From positions 66,547 to 130,546 of the forward strand of contig NZ_AYKS02000041.1 in assembly GCF_000496755.2 (NCBI RefSeq): DNA of 64,000 nucleotides, given 5' to 3'. The notes beneath the pieces were generated by a model that worked only from the letters and a program-made list of their open reading frames with translations, searched no databases and was not told the origin of the DNA. The number at the start of each line of letters is the position of its first letter. Position 1 is the stretch's first letter. A program made the translations under genes and the position numbers. This DNA is from Serratia sp. DD3 (GTDB lineage Bacteria > Pseudomonadota > Gammaproteobacteria > Enterobacterales > Enterobacteriaceae). This document shows, piece after piece, positions 11,071 to 23,199 of this stretch.

Positions 11071-11100
11071 AAAAAAAGACACCGCTCGATGAGCGGTGTC
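11071..11100 (-). terminator. Rho-independent terminator of ppa
   Basis: GACACCGCTC at 11078-11087 pairs perfectly with GAGCGGTGTC at 11091-11100. On the minus strand the hairpin is followed by seven T residues (11071-11077). It lies 22 bp after the ppa stop and also begins immediately after the ytfP stop on the other strand, where no T-tract follows. Confidence 0.92.
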
Positions 11101-11122
11101 GTGATCTTCAAAGCGCGGTGAA

Positions 11123-11650
11123 TTATTTCTTGGCGCGTTCGAAAGAGGCGATGATTTCAGCTTTAGCGGCAGTGGCGTCGTCCCAACCTTCTACTTTCAC
11201 CCATTTGCCTTTTTCCAGATCTTTGTAATGCTCAAAGAAGTGGGTAATCTGTGCTTTCAGCAGTTCTGGCAGGTCGTTCACGTCTTTCACATGATCGTAC
11301 TCTTTGGTCAGTTTGCTGTGTGGTACAGCAACCAGCTTCGCATCTTCACCGGCTTCATCGGTCATTTTTAACACCCCTACCGGACGGCAACGGATCACAG
11401 AACCGGGTTGCAGTGGGTAAGGTGTCGGTACCAACACATCAACTGGGTCACCATCCAGTGACAAAGTATGGTTGATATAGCCATAGTTGCAGGGATAGAA
11501 CATGGCGGTGGACATGAAACGGTCAACAAACAGCGCGCCGGTTTCCTTGTCGATTTCATATTTAATCGGGTCAGCGTTAGCCGGGATTTCGATAACTACA
11601 TAAATATCTTCTGGCAGGTCTTTGCCAGCGGGGACCAGATTCAAGCTCAT
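11123..11650 (-). CDS. ppa: Inorganic pyrophosphatase
   Basis: Hydrolyses pyrophosphate to phosphate, pulling biosynthetic reactions such as nucleic acid and aminoacyl-tRNA synthesis forward; essential, cytoplasmic, hexameric in E. coli. The 175-residue product carries the family I signature DGDPVDVLV, with metal-binding aspartates at 66, 68 and 71, and YPCNYGYI around 52-59. Length is the usual one. It is monocistronic, with a strong terminator at 11071-11100. Confidence 0.98.
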   Translation of the reverse strand: MSLNLVPAGKDLPEDIYVVIEIPANADPIKYEIDKETGALFVDRFMSTAMFYPCNYGYINHTLSLDGDPVDVLVPTPYPLQPGSVIRCRPVGVLKMTDEAGEDAKLVAVPHSKLTKEYDHVKDVNDLPELLKAQITHFFEHYKDLEKGKWVKVEGWDDATAAKAEIIASFERAKK

Positions 11651-11821
11651 GTCGGTTTCCTTTAATCAAACCAGAAAGGGAGTGCGCGCTATTATAGCGG
11701 ACTCTTTTATGATTTCCTGCCCTTTTCATCACTGAACCTAGGGATTCAGTGATAAAGCATCGTCTTAGTTAATCAAGCTCTAGGGGAATCGAACTGGGTA
11801 CTAGGTCCGTCCCTAGACCTT

Positions 11822-11843
11822 CCCCCCTGCAGCTGAGGGGGGG
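11822..11843. terminator. GC-rich hairpin downstream of fbp (weak terminator candidate)
   Basis: CCCCCC (11822-11827) faces GGGGGG (11837-11842) around TGCAGCTGA, which contains the palindrome CAGCTG. It lies 22 bp beyond the fbp stop on the minus strand. There is no T-tract, so it may only protect the 3' end. Confidence 0.4.
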
Positions 11844-11864
11844 CAATATGGATGGCGGTAGGGG

Positions 11865-12869
11865 TTATTCGTCAGGAAACTCAGCAATAAAACGCTCTGC
11901 TTCTTCCACCATTGACTTGGTGCCGACGAAGAACGGCACACGCTGGTGTAATTGTTCCGGCACAATGTCCAGAATGCGTTTTTTACCATCAGTGGCTTTT
12001 CCGCCCGCCTGTTCTGCCAGAAAGGCCATCGGGTTGCATTCATACAGCAAGCGGAGTTTGCCGGTTGGGTGACTGGCGGTGCTTGGATAAATGTAGATGC
12101 CGCCTTTCAGCAGGTTGCGGTGGAAGTCAGCCACTAATGAGCCGATATAGCGCGAGGTATAAGGGCGCTGAGTGGCCTCATCCTGTTCCTGGCAGTATTT
12201 AATGTATTTTTTTACTCCAAGAGGGAATTTGATGTAATTACCTTCGTTGATGGAGTACATACAGGCGGTTTCTGGGAAGTGGACTTTCTCGTGAGAGAGG
12301 CAGAACACTCCCAGAGAGGGATCATAGGTAAAGGCATGTACGCCACAGCCAGTGGTATAAACCAACATGGTGGATGAACCATACACCACGTAACCAGCAG
12401 CAACCTGTGCGCTACCCGGTTGCAGGAAATCAGCTTCAGTGACAGGAATACCCAATGGCGTGATACGGCGATAGATGGAGAATATGGTTCCGACTGAGAC
12501 GTTGACATCAATATTGGATGAGCCATCCAATGGATCCATCAACACGACGTATTTGGCATTTTCAGCACGTTCGCCTTCGAAAATAACAATCTCGTCCTCT
12601 TCTTCTGAAGCGATACCCGCAACTTCGCCGCGAGCCTTCAATGCGGCTTTGAGTTTTTCATTGGCGAACAGGTCCAGCTTCATCTGAGCTTCACCCTGTA
12701 CGTTTGAAATACCATTGGTTCCCAGAATATCAACCAAACCGGCTTTGTTGATATCACGGTGAATGATTTTTGCACCCAGCTTAATGGCGGAAAGTAATGC
12801 AGATAGTTCGCCAGTGGCGTGAGAGAAGTCGTGTTGTTTCTCGACGATAAATTCGCCTAACGTTTTCAT
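11865..12869 (-). CDS. fbp: Fructose-1,6-bisphosphatase class I
   Basis: Gluconeogenic enzyme converting fructose 1,6-bisphosphate to fructose 6-phosphate, allosterically inhibited by AMP. The 334-residue protein has the usual length. The Li-sensitive phosphatase signature [10 protein letters not shown] occupies residues 112-121, and the substrate-binding segment [20 protein letters not shown] lies near residue 270-290. It is divergent from mpl with a 170-bp gap, as in E. coli. Confidence 0.97.
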   Translation of the reverse strand: MKTLGEFIVEKQHDFSHATGELSALLSAIKLGAKIIHRDINKAGLVDILGTNGISNVQGEAQMKLDLFANEKLKAALKARGEVAGIASEEEDEIVIFEGERAENAKYVVLMDPLDGSSNIDVNVSVGTIFSIYRRITPLGIPVTEADFLQPGSAQVAAGYVVYGSSTMLVYTTGCGVHAFTYDPSLGVFCLSHEKVHFPETACMYSINEGNYIKFPLGVKKYIKYCQEQDEATQRPYTSRYIGSLVADFHRNLLKGGIYIYPSTASHPTGKLRLLYECNPMAFLAEQAGGKATDGKKRILDIVPEQLHQRVPFFVGTKSMVEEAERFIAEFPDE

Positions 12870-13039
12870 AACACAATCCCAGAGGTTACGGATGGATAGC
12901 GGCCTGTTAGCTCACTGCTAACATTTTCGCTAGCAGTGTAGTCCAAAGTGACCCATTATTCATAGGCAAATCCGTTTCTTCTGTGCGATTTTGAAGGTTA
13001 GAATAAGTACTAAATCGATGCACTTAAATGAGAAAGCTA

Positions 13040-14419
13040 ATGCGCATACATATTCTTGGGATCTGTGGCACCTTTATGGGCGGGCTGGCGATGTTGGCTC
13101 GTTCCCTTGGACATGACGTGACAGGTTCAGATGCGAACGTTTATCCGCCAATGAGCACCTTGCTGGAAAACCAGGGAATTGACCTGATACAAGGGTATGA
13201 CCCCGCTCAATTGATACCAGTACCCGATTTGGTGATCATCGGCAATGCGATGAGTCGAGGTAATCCTTGCGTGGAAGCGGTATTGGAACAGGGTATCCCT
13301 TATGTGTCGGGCCCTCAGTGGTTACATGATCATGTATTGCGTGATCGCTGGGTGCTGGCCGTGGCAGGTACACACGGTAAAACCACCACTGCAGGGATGG
13401 CAACCTGGATCCTGGAAGCTTGTGGTTACCAGCCGGGTTTTGTGATTGGGGGTGTGCCGGGTAATTTTGATGTTTCTGCGCGCCTCGGTGGTAGCCCGTT
13501 CTTTGTTATTGAAGCTGATGAATACGATTGTGCCTTCTTCGATAAGCGTTCCAAGTTTGTCCACTACAGCCCACGAACGCTGATCATGAACAACCTTGAG
13601 TTCGACCATGCGGATATCTTTGATGATCTGAAAGCGATCCAGAAACAGTTCCACCATCTGGTGCGATTGGTGCCGGGCAAGGGCAAAATTATTCTGCCGG
13701 AGAACGACACACAGCTGAAACAAGTGATGGCGATGGGCTGTTGGAGTGAACAGGAGTGGGTCGGCGATGAAGGAAGTTGGCGTGCGCAGAAGCTGACAGC
13801 GGATGCTAGCCACTACGCGGTATACCTCGATGGCGAGAAAGTGGGAGAGGTTAACTGGTCGTTGGTGGGTGAGCACAACATGCATAATGGTCTGATGGCG
13901 ATTGCTGCTACGCGCCATATTGGTGTGCAACCGGCTGATGCTTGCCAGGCGTTGGGTGATTTTATTAATGCCCGCCGTCGTTTGGAGTTGCGTGGAGAGG
14001 CGGCTGGTATCACGGTTTATGATGACTTTGCTCATCATCCAACGGCTATTCTGGCCACGTTGGCGGCTTTGCGTGGCAAAGTGGGCGGAACGGCACGTAT
14101 TCTTGCCGTACTGGAACCCCGTTCAAACACCATGAAGATGGGGATCAGCAAAAATGACCTGGCACCTTCTTTAGGGCGTGCTGATGAAGTGTTCCTGTTT
14201 CAGCCTCATCATATTCCATGGCAAATCGCAGAGGTGGCAGAGGCCTGTGTGCAGCCAGCGCATTGGAGTGCTGACTTTGATACGTTGCTGGAGATGATCA
14301 TCAAAACGGCGCAGCCAGGTGACCATATTCTGGTGATGAGCAATGGCGGCTTTGGCGGTATTCATGACAAACTGTTATCGGCGCTGGCTAATAAAGCAGA
14401 GTCACAAGAGAACGACTGA
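13040..14419 (+). CDS. mpl: UDP-MurNAc:L-alanyl-gamma-D-glutamyl-meso-diaminopimelate ligase Mpl
   Basis: Recycles murein by joining the tripeptide L-Ala-gamma-D-Glu-mDAP to UDP-MurNAc. Mur-ligase fold: N-terminal Rossmann part (MRIHILGICGTFMGGLAM), ATP-binding loop GTHGKTT at about 110-116, central EADEYDCAFFDKRSK, and C-terminal DDFAHHPTAI with catalytic acidic and His residues. Start chosen at ATG 13040, giving 459 residues that begin MRIHILG as in E. coli. An in-frame ATG at 13028 adds only MRKL and cannot be excluded; both have weak ribosome sites. Next to it is argR, which is not its neighbour in E. coli. Confidence 0.96.
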   Translation: MRIHILGICGTFMGGLAMLARSLGHDVTGSDANVYPPMSTLLENQGIDLIQGYDPAQLIPVPDLVIIGNAMSRGNPCVEAVLEQGIPYVSGPQWLHDHVLRDRWVLAVAGTHGKTTTAGMATWILEACGYQPGFVIGGVPGNFDVSARLGGSPFFVIEADEYDCAFFDKRSKFVHYSPRTLIMNNLEFDHADIFDDLKAIQKQFHHLVRLVPGKGKIILPENDTQLKQVMAMGCWSEQEWVGDEGSWRAQKLTADASHYAVYLDGEKVGEVNWSLVGEHNMHNGLMAIAATRHIGVQPADACQALGDFINARRRLELRGEAAGITVYDDFAHHPTAILATLAALRGKVGGTARILAVLEPRSNTMKMGISKNDLAPSLGRADEVFLFQPHHIPWQIAEVAEACVQPAHWSADFDTLLEMIIKTAQPGDHILVMSNGGFGGIHDKLLSALANKAESQEND

Positions 14420-14564
14420 TTTCATCGATGGACACTCAAAATAGCCCGGTGGTTTGACCAAACAGGTTTGATAAAACACTTGTGCTGATCGGGTTCGGTC
14501 TAGCCCCAAGGATGGGGCGCGTCATGAAACCAACAACCCTGCAGTTTGAATGGCGATGGGTGCA

Positions 14565-15497
<933 letters not shown>

Positions 15498-16436
15498 ATG
15501 AAAGTTGCAGTTCTCGGTGCTGCTGGTGGTATTGGCCAAGCCCTCGCCCTTCTACTCAAGACCCAACTTCCTTCAGGTTCTGAACTCTCTCTTTACGACA
15601 TAGCACCCGTTACACCAGGCGTTGCTGTTGACTTAAGCCATATCCCAACGGCAGTTAAAATTAAAGGTTTCAGTGGTGAAGATGCCACCCCTGCGTTACA
15701 GGGAGCCGATGTGGTGTTGATATCAGCGGGTGTCGCGCGTAAACCTGGAATGGATCGTTCCGATCTGTTCAATGTTAATGCAGGGATAGTACGTAATCTG
15801 ATGGAACAAGTGGCTAAAACTTGCCCGAAAGCCTGTATTGGTATTATTACCAACCCGGTCAACACCACAGTAGCTATTGCTGCTGAAGTGATGAAAAAAG
15901 CCGGTGTTTACGATAAAAACAAGCTGTTTGGGGTAACTTTGCTCGATGTTATCCGTTCTGATACGTTTGTGGCAGAGTTGAAAGGTAAGCAGCCGGAAGA
16001 GTTGAATGTGGCAGTGATTGGCGGCCACTCCGGTGTCACCATTCTGCCTCTACTGTCACAGATCCCTGGCGTCAGCTTTAGTTCTCAGGAAGTGGCAGAT
16101 TTAACCAAGCGCATTCAGAATGCGGGAACCGAAGTGGTTGAAGCCAAGGCTGGTGGTGGCTCCGCTACGCTCTCCATGGGGCAGGCTGCGGCACGTTTTG
16201 GCCTCTCGCTGGTGCGCGCCTTGAGTGGCGAAAAGGGGATCGTAGAATGTGCCTATGTTGAAGGTGATGGCAAATACGCGCGTTTCTTTGCACAACCCCT
16301 AGTGCTTGGCGTCAACGGCATTGCAGAACGGAAAGACATTGGACAGCTGAGCGATTTTGAACAAAAAGCGCTGAATGACATGCTGGACGTCCTGCACCAA
16401 GATATTGAGCTGGGTGAAAAATTTATTAATAACTGA
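15498..16436 (+). CDS. mdh: Malate dehydrogenase
   Basis: NAD-dependent interconversion of malate and oxaloacetate in the TCA cycle. The 312-residue protein is the usual length. It begins [16 protein letters not shown], with the Rossmann glycine motif GAAGGIGQ at 7-14. The substrate arginines lie in [11 protein letters not shown] (near 80-90), and the catalytic histidine in [18 protein letters not shown] precedes the ATG. Monocistronic, with a strong terminator downstream. Confidence 0.98.
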   Translation: MKVAVLGAAGGIGQALALLLKTQLPSGSELSLYDIAPVTPGVAVDLSHIPTAVKIKGFSGEDATPALQGADVVLISAGVARKPGMDRSDLFNVNAGIVRNLMEQVAKTCPKACIGIITNPVNTTVAIAAEVMKKAGVYDKNKLFGVTLLDVIRSDTFVAELKGKQPEELNVAVIGGHSGVTILPLLSQIPGVSFSSQEVADLTKRIQNAGTEVVEAKAGGGSATLSMGQAAARFGLSLVRALSGEKGIVECAYVEGDGKYARFFAQPLVLGVNGIAERKDIGQLSDFEQKALNDMLDVLHQDIELGEKFINN

Positions 16437-16463
16437 TTGCTTGGTTCAGCTCACAATATATAA

Positions 16464-16492
16464 GCCGCCGGAATAGGTTCCGGCGGCTTTTT
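16464..16492 (+). terminator. Rho-independent terminator of mdh
   Basis: GCCGCCGGAA (16464-16473) pairs perfectly with TTCCGGCGGC (16478-16487) around TAGG, followed by five T residues (16488-16492). It sits 28 bp past the mdh stop and just before the convergent sfsB stop. Confidence 0.95.
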
Positions 16493-16503
16493 GCTTCTCA
16501 TGA

Positions 16504-16770
16504 TTACCCGGATGATTTGATGCGACTTTTCCGATCCAGCAGATGATGGGTGTGCGGATCAAAATAGCGACTGGGCCAAATCTCTGCCGGATGCACCTTC
16601 AAGGCCTCGGCAATGAGCCACTCTCCTTTTGGCCAGGGGCGGGAAAGTGCATTCGCTAACGTTGACGAGCTCAGCCCAGCCTCGCGTGAAACTGCTGCCA
16701 ATGTGGTACCTCTTTTCTTCAGCGCCGCGATAACGTCTGCTGGATGCCAATCTAGATTCCGTGAATTCAT
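16504..16770 (-). CDS. sfsB: Ner/Nlp-family DNA-binding regulator SfsB
   Basis: An 88-residue lambda-repressor-like helix-turn-helix protein of the Ner family. It begins MNSRNLDWHPADVIAALKK and has the recognition helix region AGLSSSTLANALSRPWPKGE, very close to E. coli SfsB (Nlp). Ner is the early regulatory protein of phage Mu. In E. coli SfsB can activate maltose genes in a crp* background when overproduced; its natural role is unclear. As in E. coli it lies just beyond ispB in the same orientation. Here it is separated from ispB by a divergently transcribed Mu-repressor-like gene. Confidence 0.92.
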   Translation of the reverse strand: MNSRNLDWHPADVIAALKKRGTTLAAVSREAGLSSSTLANALSRPWPKGEWLIAEALKVHPAEIWPSRYFDPHTHHLLDRKSRIKSSG

Positions 16771-16802
16771 GTTTACATTCCTTTTTTTGATTAGAGAAAG
16801 TT

Positions 16803-16915
16803 CTGTTAGTGGTATAACTAACAGTTCAGGATAAATTGTTTAAGCAACATGAATTGCTTATTCGGAAATCAGAATACCATTAAGTTTCTAAAAAATATCT
16901 TATTGGTTTCTAAAA
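16803..16915. promoter_or_regulatory. Putative operators between sfsB and the Mu-repressor-like gene
   Basis: Within the 182-bp divergent gap there are three ordered signals. CTGTTAGT (16803-16810) and ACTAACAG (16817-16824) form a perfect 8-bp inverted repeat. TAAGCAA (16841-16847) and TTGCTTA (16854-16860) form a perfect 7-bp inverted repeat. GTTTCTAAAA occurs twice as a direct repeat (16884-16893 and 16906-16915) with a 22-bp period, about two helical turns. These are plausible sites for the two flanking HTH proteins. Binding is inferred. Confidence 0.5.
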
Positions 16916-16952
16916 GTTGAATGTAACTACATGAAAATCTGGGGTCATGGTT

Positions 16953-17306
16953 ATGAAAAACGAGTGGTTTGCTGCCAAGGAACTCGTCGGCATTGCAGGA
17001 TTACCTTCCTCAACACAGGGAATCAACCTAATGGCCAGGCGCGAAGGCTGGGTTAGCCGTCGCCGCAGAGGAGTACAGGGGAAAGCGCTGGAGTACCATG
17101 TTGACAGTCTACCTGCCGACATCAGAAACCTGCTGATATTACGTGAGGATCCCGCTATCTATGACGTAGAGCGCCAAGACCCACTGGCAGTATGGATCGA
17201 ATACTATTACCACCTTTCAGAAAAGGAGCGGGGAGAGGTCATGGCATTTTTGATGCGTGAAGGAGTGAACAGCTTGCTGGCATGGATTGCGGAAAAACAT
17301 AAATAG
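16953..17306 (+). CDS. Mu-repressor/MuA N-terminal-like DNA-binding protein
   Basis: A 117-residue protein whose first 65 residues match the Mu-type winged HTH (HTH_Tnp_Mu_1): WFAAKELVGIAGLPSSTQGI, then RREGWVSRRRRGVQGKALEYHVDSLP, as in the Mu repressor c and the start of MuA transposase. The catalytic transposase core is absent, and the remaining 50 residues are a short helical tail (LSEKERGEVMAFLMREGVNSL) resembling a repressor oligomerisation region. ATG 16953 is chosen because GGGG lies 8 nt upstream; ATG 16947 would be too close to it. It is divergent from sfsB/Ner, the same geometry as c and ner in phage Mu. Function is inferred as a transcriptional regulator. Confidence 0.8.
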   Translation: MKNEWFAAKELVGIAGLPSSTQGINLMARREGWVSRRRRGVQGKALEYHVDSLPADIRNLLILREDPAIYDVERQDPLAVWIEYYYHLSEKERGEVMAFLMREGVNSLLAWIAEKHK

Positions 17307-17494
17307 CCACAGTTGCAACTTGCCGAGCAAGCTCGCTAAGCGAGCCTCTATCCGTCGCCATTCAAACTAGCGGTGTTATCGGCTAGGTTACGCGGCCCTC
17401 ATTCGGATCCGCCCCGAAGAGAGCCACGCTGTTCAAAACAGACGGCGTCTTTTTCCTGCAACATAGACTTCGCGTATATGGAAATGCTGATTTC

Positions 17495-18466
17495 TTAAAA
17501 ATCACGTTGCACCGCAAGGTGCGCTAATCCTTCCAAGGCGTCTCGGTATGGTGATTCAGGCAATACCTGCAGTGCAGTAATCGCTTTATCGGCTTCTTCT
17601 TCTGCTCGTTGACGTGTGTAGGTGAGAGAACCGCACATCCTCATGGTTGCCAGAACCGGTTCCAGCAGATGACGGCCATTCCCCTGTTCAATGGCTTGGC
17701 GGATCATGGCTGATTGCTCTGCATTGCCATGATGCATAGCGTGCAACAAAGGCAAGGTAGGCTTACCTTCACTCAGGTCATCGCCGGTATTTTTTCCTAG
17801 CGTCGTTCCATCCGCACTGTAATCGAGCAAGTCATCAATTAATTGGAACGCAGTACCAAGATAACGTCCATAGTCCTGTAAGGCCTGTTCTTCGACTTTG
17901 GTAGCATTGGCGAGGATGGCGGAAGATTGCGCCGCTGCTTCAAACAGACGGGCCGTCTTACTATAAATGACCCGCATATAGCTTTCTTCACTGATGTCGG
18001 GATCGTTGACATTCATCAATTGCAGTACTTCGCCTTCGGCAATCACGTTGACCGCTTCGGACATGACTGCCAGCACCGGTAATGACCCCAGGCTGGTCAT
18101 CATCTGGAAAGCACGGGTGTAAATAAAATCCCCTACCAGCACACTGGCGGCATTACCAAACGCCGCATTCGCGGTGGCTTTGCCGCGGCGCATATCGGAT
18201 TCATCCACCACATCATCATGGAGTAGGGTCGCTGTGTGAATGAATTCAATCAGAGCAGCGACGGTAATATGCTTATCTCCCTGGTAATGCAGCGCCTGCG
18301 CCGCCAGAATGGCGATCATCGGGCGAATGCGTTTGCCACCACTACTGATAATGTAGTGGCCAAGTTGGTTAATGAGCGCAACATCGGAATTTAATTGTTC
18401 CAGAATGGTGGCGTTCACGGCGGCCATATCTTGCGTGGTTAACTCAGTAATTTGTTCTAGATTCAT
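17495..18466 (-). CDS. ispB: Octaprenyl diphosphate synthase IspB
   Basis: Trans-prenyltransferase that makes the C40 side chain of ubiquinone and menaquinone from FPP and IPP; essential in E. coli. The 323-residue protein has the two aspartate-rich motifs DDVVD (84-88) and DDLLD (211-215) and GGKRIRP at 43-49 for IPP binding. It is divergent from rplU, as in E. coli. Length is typical. Confidence 0.97.
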   Translation of the reverse strand: MNLEQITELTTQDMAAVNATILEQLNSDVALINQLGHYIISSGGKRIRPMIAILAAQALHYQGDKHITVAALIEFIHTATLLHDDVVDESDMRRGKATANAAFGNAASVLVGDFIYTRAFQMMTSLGSLPVLAVMSEAVNVIAEGEVLQLMNVNDPDISEESYMRVIYSKTARLFEAAAQSSAILANATKVEEQALQDYGRYLGTAFQLIDDLLDYSADGTTLGKNTGDDLSEGKPTLPLLHAMHHGNAEQSAMIRQAIEQGNGRHLLEPVLATMRMCGSLTYTRQRAEEEADKAITALQVLPESPYRDALEGLAHLAVQRDF

Positions 18467-18633
18467 AATATTTTTTCAGTTGTGTTGCTCTTCACCGCGA
18501 TGAGAACGCTGCTCATATCGGCACATGGCGGTAACTGTCATCCCGATTGTACTAGAAAAATGCTCCAGATAAACGCCGGGAACGAAACTGTGTTTTTTTT
18601 CTTCTTTTTTCACTGCGCTACTCTATTCTGCTC

Positions 18634-19046
<413 letters not shown>

Positions 19047-19051
19047 GTTAG

Positions 19052-19321
<270 letters not shown>

Positions 19322-19350
19322 TTTTTCGAGCCTTATAAAAAAGAGATGTA

Positions 19351-19378
19351 AGCCCTGCAATTCGTTGCGGGGCTTTTT
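19351..19378 (+). terminator. Rho-independent terminator of rplU-rpmA
   Basis: AGCCCTGCAA (19351-19360) pairs with TTGCGGGGCT (19365-19374) with one G-T wobble, closed by a stable TTCG tetraloop and followed by a run of five T. Confidence 0.92.
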
Positions 19379-19387
19379 ACATTTATA

Positions 19388-19515
19388 GCTATACCCAATT
19401 TTTCAAGTTGCTGCCTACACGGCTACCGCTACAGCTAAAATGGTGACGGGTATAGACCTAAATTCATCCAAGATGCAGCCTCTACCCCACATAACTTGAA
19501 TGAACTTGGGGATAG
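19388..19515. repeat. ERIC-like palindromic remnants upstream of yhbE
   Basis: Two adjacent copies of the dispersed repeat ends. The first runs from TATACCCAATTTTTCAAGTTG (19390) to ATGGTGACGGGTATA (ends 19454). The second has CATCCAAGATGCAGCC and ACTTGAATGAACTTGGGG up to about 19513. The block separates the rpmA terminator from yhbE and abuts the yhbE start, so it may carry or have displaced its promoter. Confidence 0.5.
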
Positions 19516-19533
19516 CACATAGGCACAAGCCAT

Positions 19534-20493
19534 ATGGAAACAAAACAGCAGGTCGGTGTTGGTATTTTTCTCGCACTCACCACAGCGGTTTGCTGGGGCG
19601 CATTGCCGATAGCGATGAAAGAAGTATTGGCCGTGATGGACCCGTTTACCATTATTTGGTACCGCTTTATGATAGCCGGCGTGGGATTAGGGCTGGTCCT
19701 TGCATTGCGTGGGCGTTTACCACCGGTAAACATGTTCCGTCAGTCACGCTGGTTATGGTTACTGCTCATTGCAACAGCTGGGTTACTGGGTAACGCCACA
19801 TTATTCAGTTCTTCGCTGCGCTATCTGAGTCCGACAGCGTCACAGGTGATTGGTCAACTGTCACCGGTTGGCATGATGTTCGCCAGCGTACTGATCCTCA
19901 AGGAAAGAATGCGCGTGACTCAGGTGATTGGCGCAATGATGTTAATCTGTGGACTGATACTGTTTTTCAACGCTAGTTTGGTTGAGATCTTCACCCGGCT
20001 GACAGATTACACGCTTGGTGTTTTACTGGGGGTGTGTGCAGCGCTGGTATGGGTGAGTTATGGCGTGGCGCAGAAAGTGTTGTTGCGTCGCTTGGCTTCG
20101 TCGCAGATCTTGCTAATGTTGTATACTTTGTGTGCAGTAATATTAATTCCGCTGGCCAAGCCTGCAGTGATTTTTCAACTGAATAGTTGGCAATTGGCCT
20201 GCTTATTTTTCTGTGGAGCCAATACGCTAGTGGGGTATGGGGCACTAGCAGAAGCGATGGCGCGCTGGCAGGCGGCTCAGGTGAGTGCGTTAGTGACGCT
20301 GACCCCGCTATTTACCCTGTTATTTTCAGATTTATTAGCATTGGCCTGGCCACAGGCATTTGTGACACCGACATTGAATATTGTCGGCTATGTCGGCGCA
20401 ATTGTGGTGGTAGCCGGTGCCATGTTTTCCGCAATTGGTCACTATTGGTGGCCGAGGCGGGCAAAACCCCATCTGGTTGCTTCCTTGAAGTAG
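19534..20493 (+). CDS. yhbE: EamA/DMT-family inner-membrane transporter YhbE
   Basis: A 319-residue protein with ten predicted membrane segments in two EamA repeats (about 1-140 and 155-300), beginning METKQQVGVGIFLALTTAVCWGALPIAMKE. Substrate is unknown; family members export amino acids or other metabolites. It lies between rpmA and obgE exactly as yhbE does in E. coli, 28 bp upstream of obgE, suggesting co-transcription. The ribosome binding site is weak. Confidence 0.9.
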   Translation: METKQQVGVGIFLALTTAVCWGALPIAMKEVLAVMDPFTIIWYRFMIAGVGLGLVLALRGRLPPVNMFRQSRWLWLLLIATAGLLGNATLFSSSLRYLSPTASQVIGQLSPVGMMFASVLILKERMRVTQVIGAMMLICGLILFFNASLVEIFTRLTDYTLGVLLGVCAALVWVSYGVAQKVLLRRLASSQILLMLYTLCAVILIPLAKPAVIFQLNSWQLACLFFCGANTLVGYGALAEAMARWQAAQVSALVTLTPLFTLLFSDLLALAWPQAFVTPTLNIVGYVGAIVVVAGAMFSAIGHYWWPRRAKPHLVASLK

Positions 20494-20521
20494 CCCGGTG
20501 AATGATTTACGGAGACGGTAA

Positions 20522-21694
<1,173 letters not shown>

Positions 21695-21721
21695 TGGGCT
21701 CCAGTAAATTCACAGTTGATT

Positions 21722-21752
21722 ATTCAAGCTGCAGCTAGTCTGCAGCTTGAAT
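21722..21752. repeat. Perfect 13-bp inverted repeat between convergent obgE and dacB
   Basis: ATTCAAGCTGCAG (21722-21734) and CTGCAGCTTGAAT (21740-21752) are exact reverse complements around CTAGT. The core is the same as at 1422-1474, and the position between two stop codons is also the same. It is probably a bidirectional 3'-end hairpin derived from an ERIC-type element. Confidence 0.7.
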
Positions 21753-21765
21753 GAACACCATGATT

Positions 21766-23199
21766 TTAATTGTTTTGATAAATATCGCGATAGAGTCGGC
21801 TCTCAAAACGGACCAGCGGTATACGTCTTTGTTTTTGATCTTCAGGCGGAACGGCATAGCCTGATAGATATTGAACGAAAGCATAACGCTGCCCACTGGC
21901 TGCGGTGATAAAACCCGCCAGATTATAGACGCCCTGCAATGCACCGGTTTTGGCGGAAACTTTGCCATTAACCCCCGCTTCGTGCAGACCACCACGGTAA
22001 CGTAGTGTGCCATCATACCCCGCTAGCGGTAGCATTGAGATAATATTGAGCTCGTTGTCGTGTTGGGCGATATATTGCAACGCCTGCATCATGGTGGCGG
22101 GAGTCAGCAGGTTATGGCGCGATAGACCGGAACCATCCACCACAATGCTATTGCCTAAATCCACCCCAGCTTGCTGACGCAGTACCTGACGTACCGCATC
22201 GGCACCTGCGCGCCAGGTACCCGGGATGCCGAAACGCTCGTGACCGATGGTGCGAAAGACCACATCGGCAATCATGTTATCTGATTTTTTCAGCATGATT
22301 TTCAGTAAATCATTTAAAGGGGGGGATTGTGTCTGGCTAATCACCTCCCCTGTTATGCCTGGCACGGTTTGCCGCTTAAGATGGCCACTTATCTTGATAC
22401 CAGCCTTGACCAACTCATCTTTCACAATCGCACCGGCATAACTTGCCCCGTCTTGAATCGCGAAAGCCAAGGGTAAGGGTTCGCTGCGTTGAGTCAGGCA
22501 ACCGGTTAAGGTAAAGCGGTTCAGCTCACCAGGGACTACATCCAATTCACAGTATTGTGCTTGTGGAGAACCTTTGGCCAGGGTTCTCACCTGACTGAAC
22601 ATATTGACCGGATAAAAAGAGGCCACGCGGATAAACGCCATTTCGCCAGGGTTGGGTGCACTGTAGAGGGAAACCGAGAAGCAATTACGATCAATAATCG
22701 CTGCGGATGGCGGGGCGCTAAAACATTGTGTCAGATCGTTCCATGGCCAACCTGGGGCTTTATCGTGGCTGGCAAAGACCGAAGTATCAATCAGCACATC
22801 GCCACTGATCTCCTGCACGCCTTGTTTTTTCAACTCTGCAACCATATTGCGCAGGTGTTGGCGTTTGAAGGTCGGATCTCCGCTGAAGCGGGCAATAAGA
22901 TTACCACGTAACACCCCATTAGTGATGTTACCCTGGCTTTCCAGCGTGGTAGAAAAGCGATAATCTGGCCCAAGCTGTAACAAGGCTGCCAATGCGGTAA
23001 GCACTTTCTGAGTACTGGCCGGTAATGCCATTTGCTGGGAGTGATAGTCAATAAGAGGTGTCGTCGCTCCCACTTTTTGAACTATCAAGGCAAGATTGGC
23101 CCCATCAGGCAAATACTGTGTGTAATCTTCAACCGGGGCGGCATTGGCATTGAGAACCAATGCACCGGCCAACGCACTGACAATTCGTGAAAAACGCAT
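21766..23199 (-). CDS. dacB: D-alanyl-D-alanine carboxypeptidase/endopeptidase DacB (PBP4)
   Basis: Periplasmic low-molecular-weight class C penicillin-binding protein that trims and cleaves peptidoglycan cross-links. The 477-residue protein begins MRFSRIVSALAGALVLNANA (signal peptide). The active-site triads are STQK (S62, K65), SDN in MLKKSDNMIAD, and KTG in SAKTGALQG. ATG 23199 is chosen to match the E. coli N terminus; an in-frame start at 23226 would put nine polar residues before the signal peptide. Divergent from greA. Confidence 0.96.
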   Translation of the reverse strand: MRFSRIVSALAGALVLNANAAPVEDYTQYLPDGANLALIVQKVGATTPLIDYHSQQMALPASTQKVLTALAALLQLGPDYRFSTTLESQGNITNGVLRGNLIARFSGDPTFKRQHLRNMVAELKKQGVQEISGDVLIDTSVFASHDKAPGWPWNDLTQCFSAPPSAAIIDRNCFSVSLYSAPNPGEMAFIRVASFYPVNMFSQVRTLAKGSPQAQYCELDVVPGELNRFTLTGCLTQRSEPLPLAFAIQDGASYAGAIVKDELVKAGIKISGHLKRQTVPGITGEVISQTQSPPLNDLLKIMLKKSDNMIADVVFRTIGHERFGIPGTWRAGADAVRQVLRQQAGVDLGNSIVVDGSGLSRHNLLTPATMMQALQYIAQHDNELNIISMLPLAGYDGTLRYRGGLHEAGVNGKVSAKTGALQGVYNLAGFITAASGQRYAFVQYLSGYAVPPEDQKQRRIPLVRFESRLYRDIYQNN

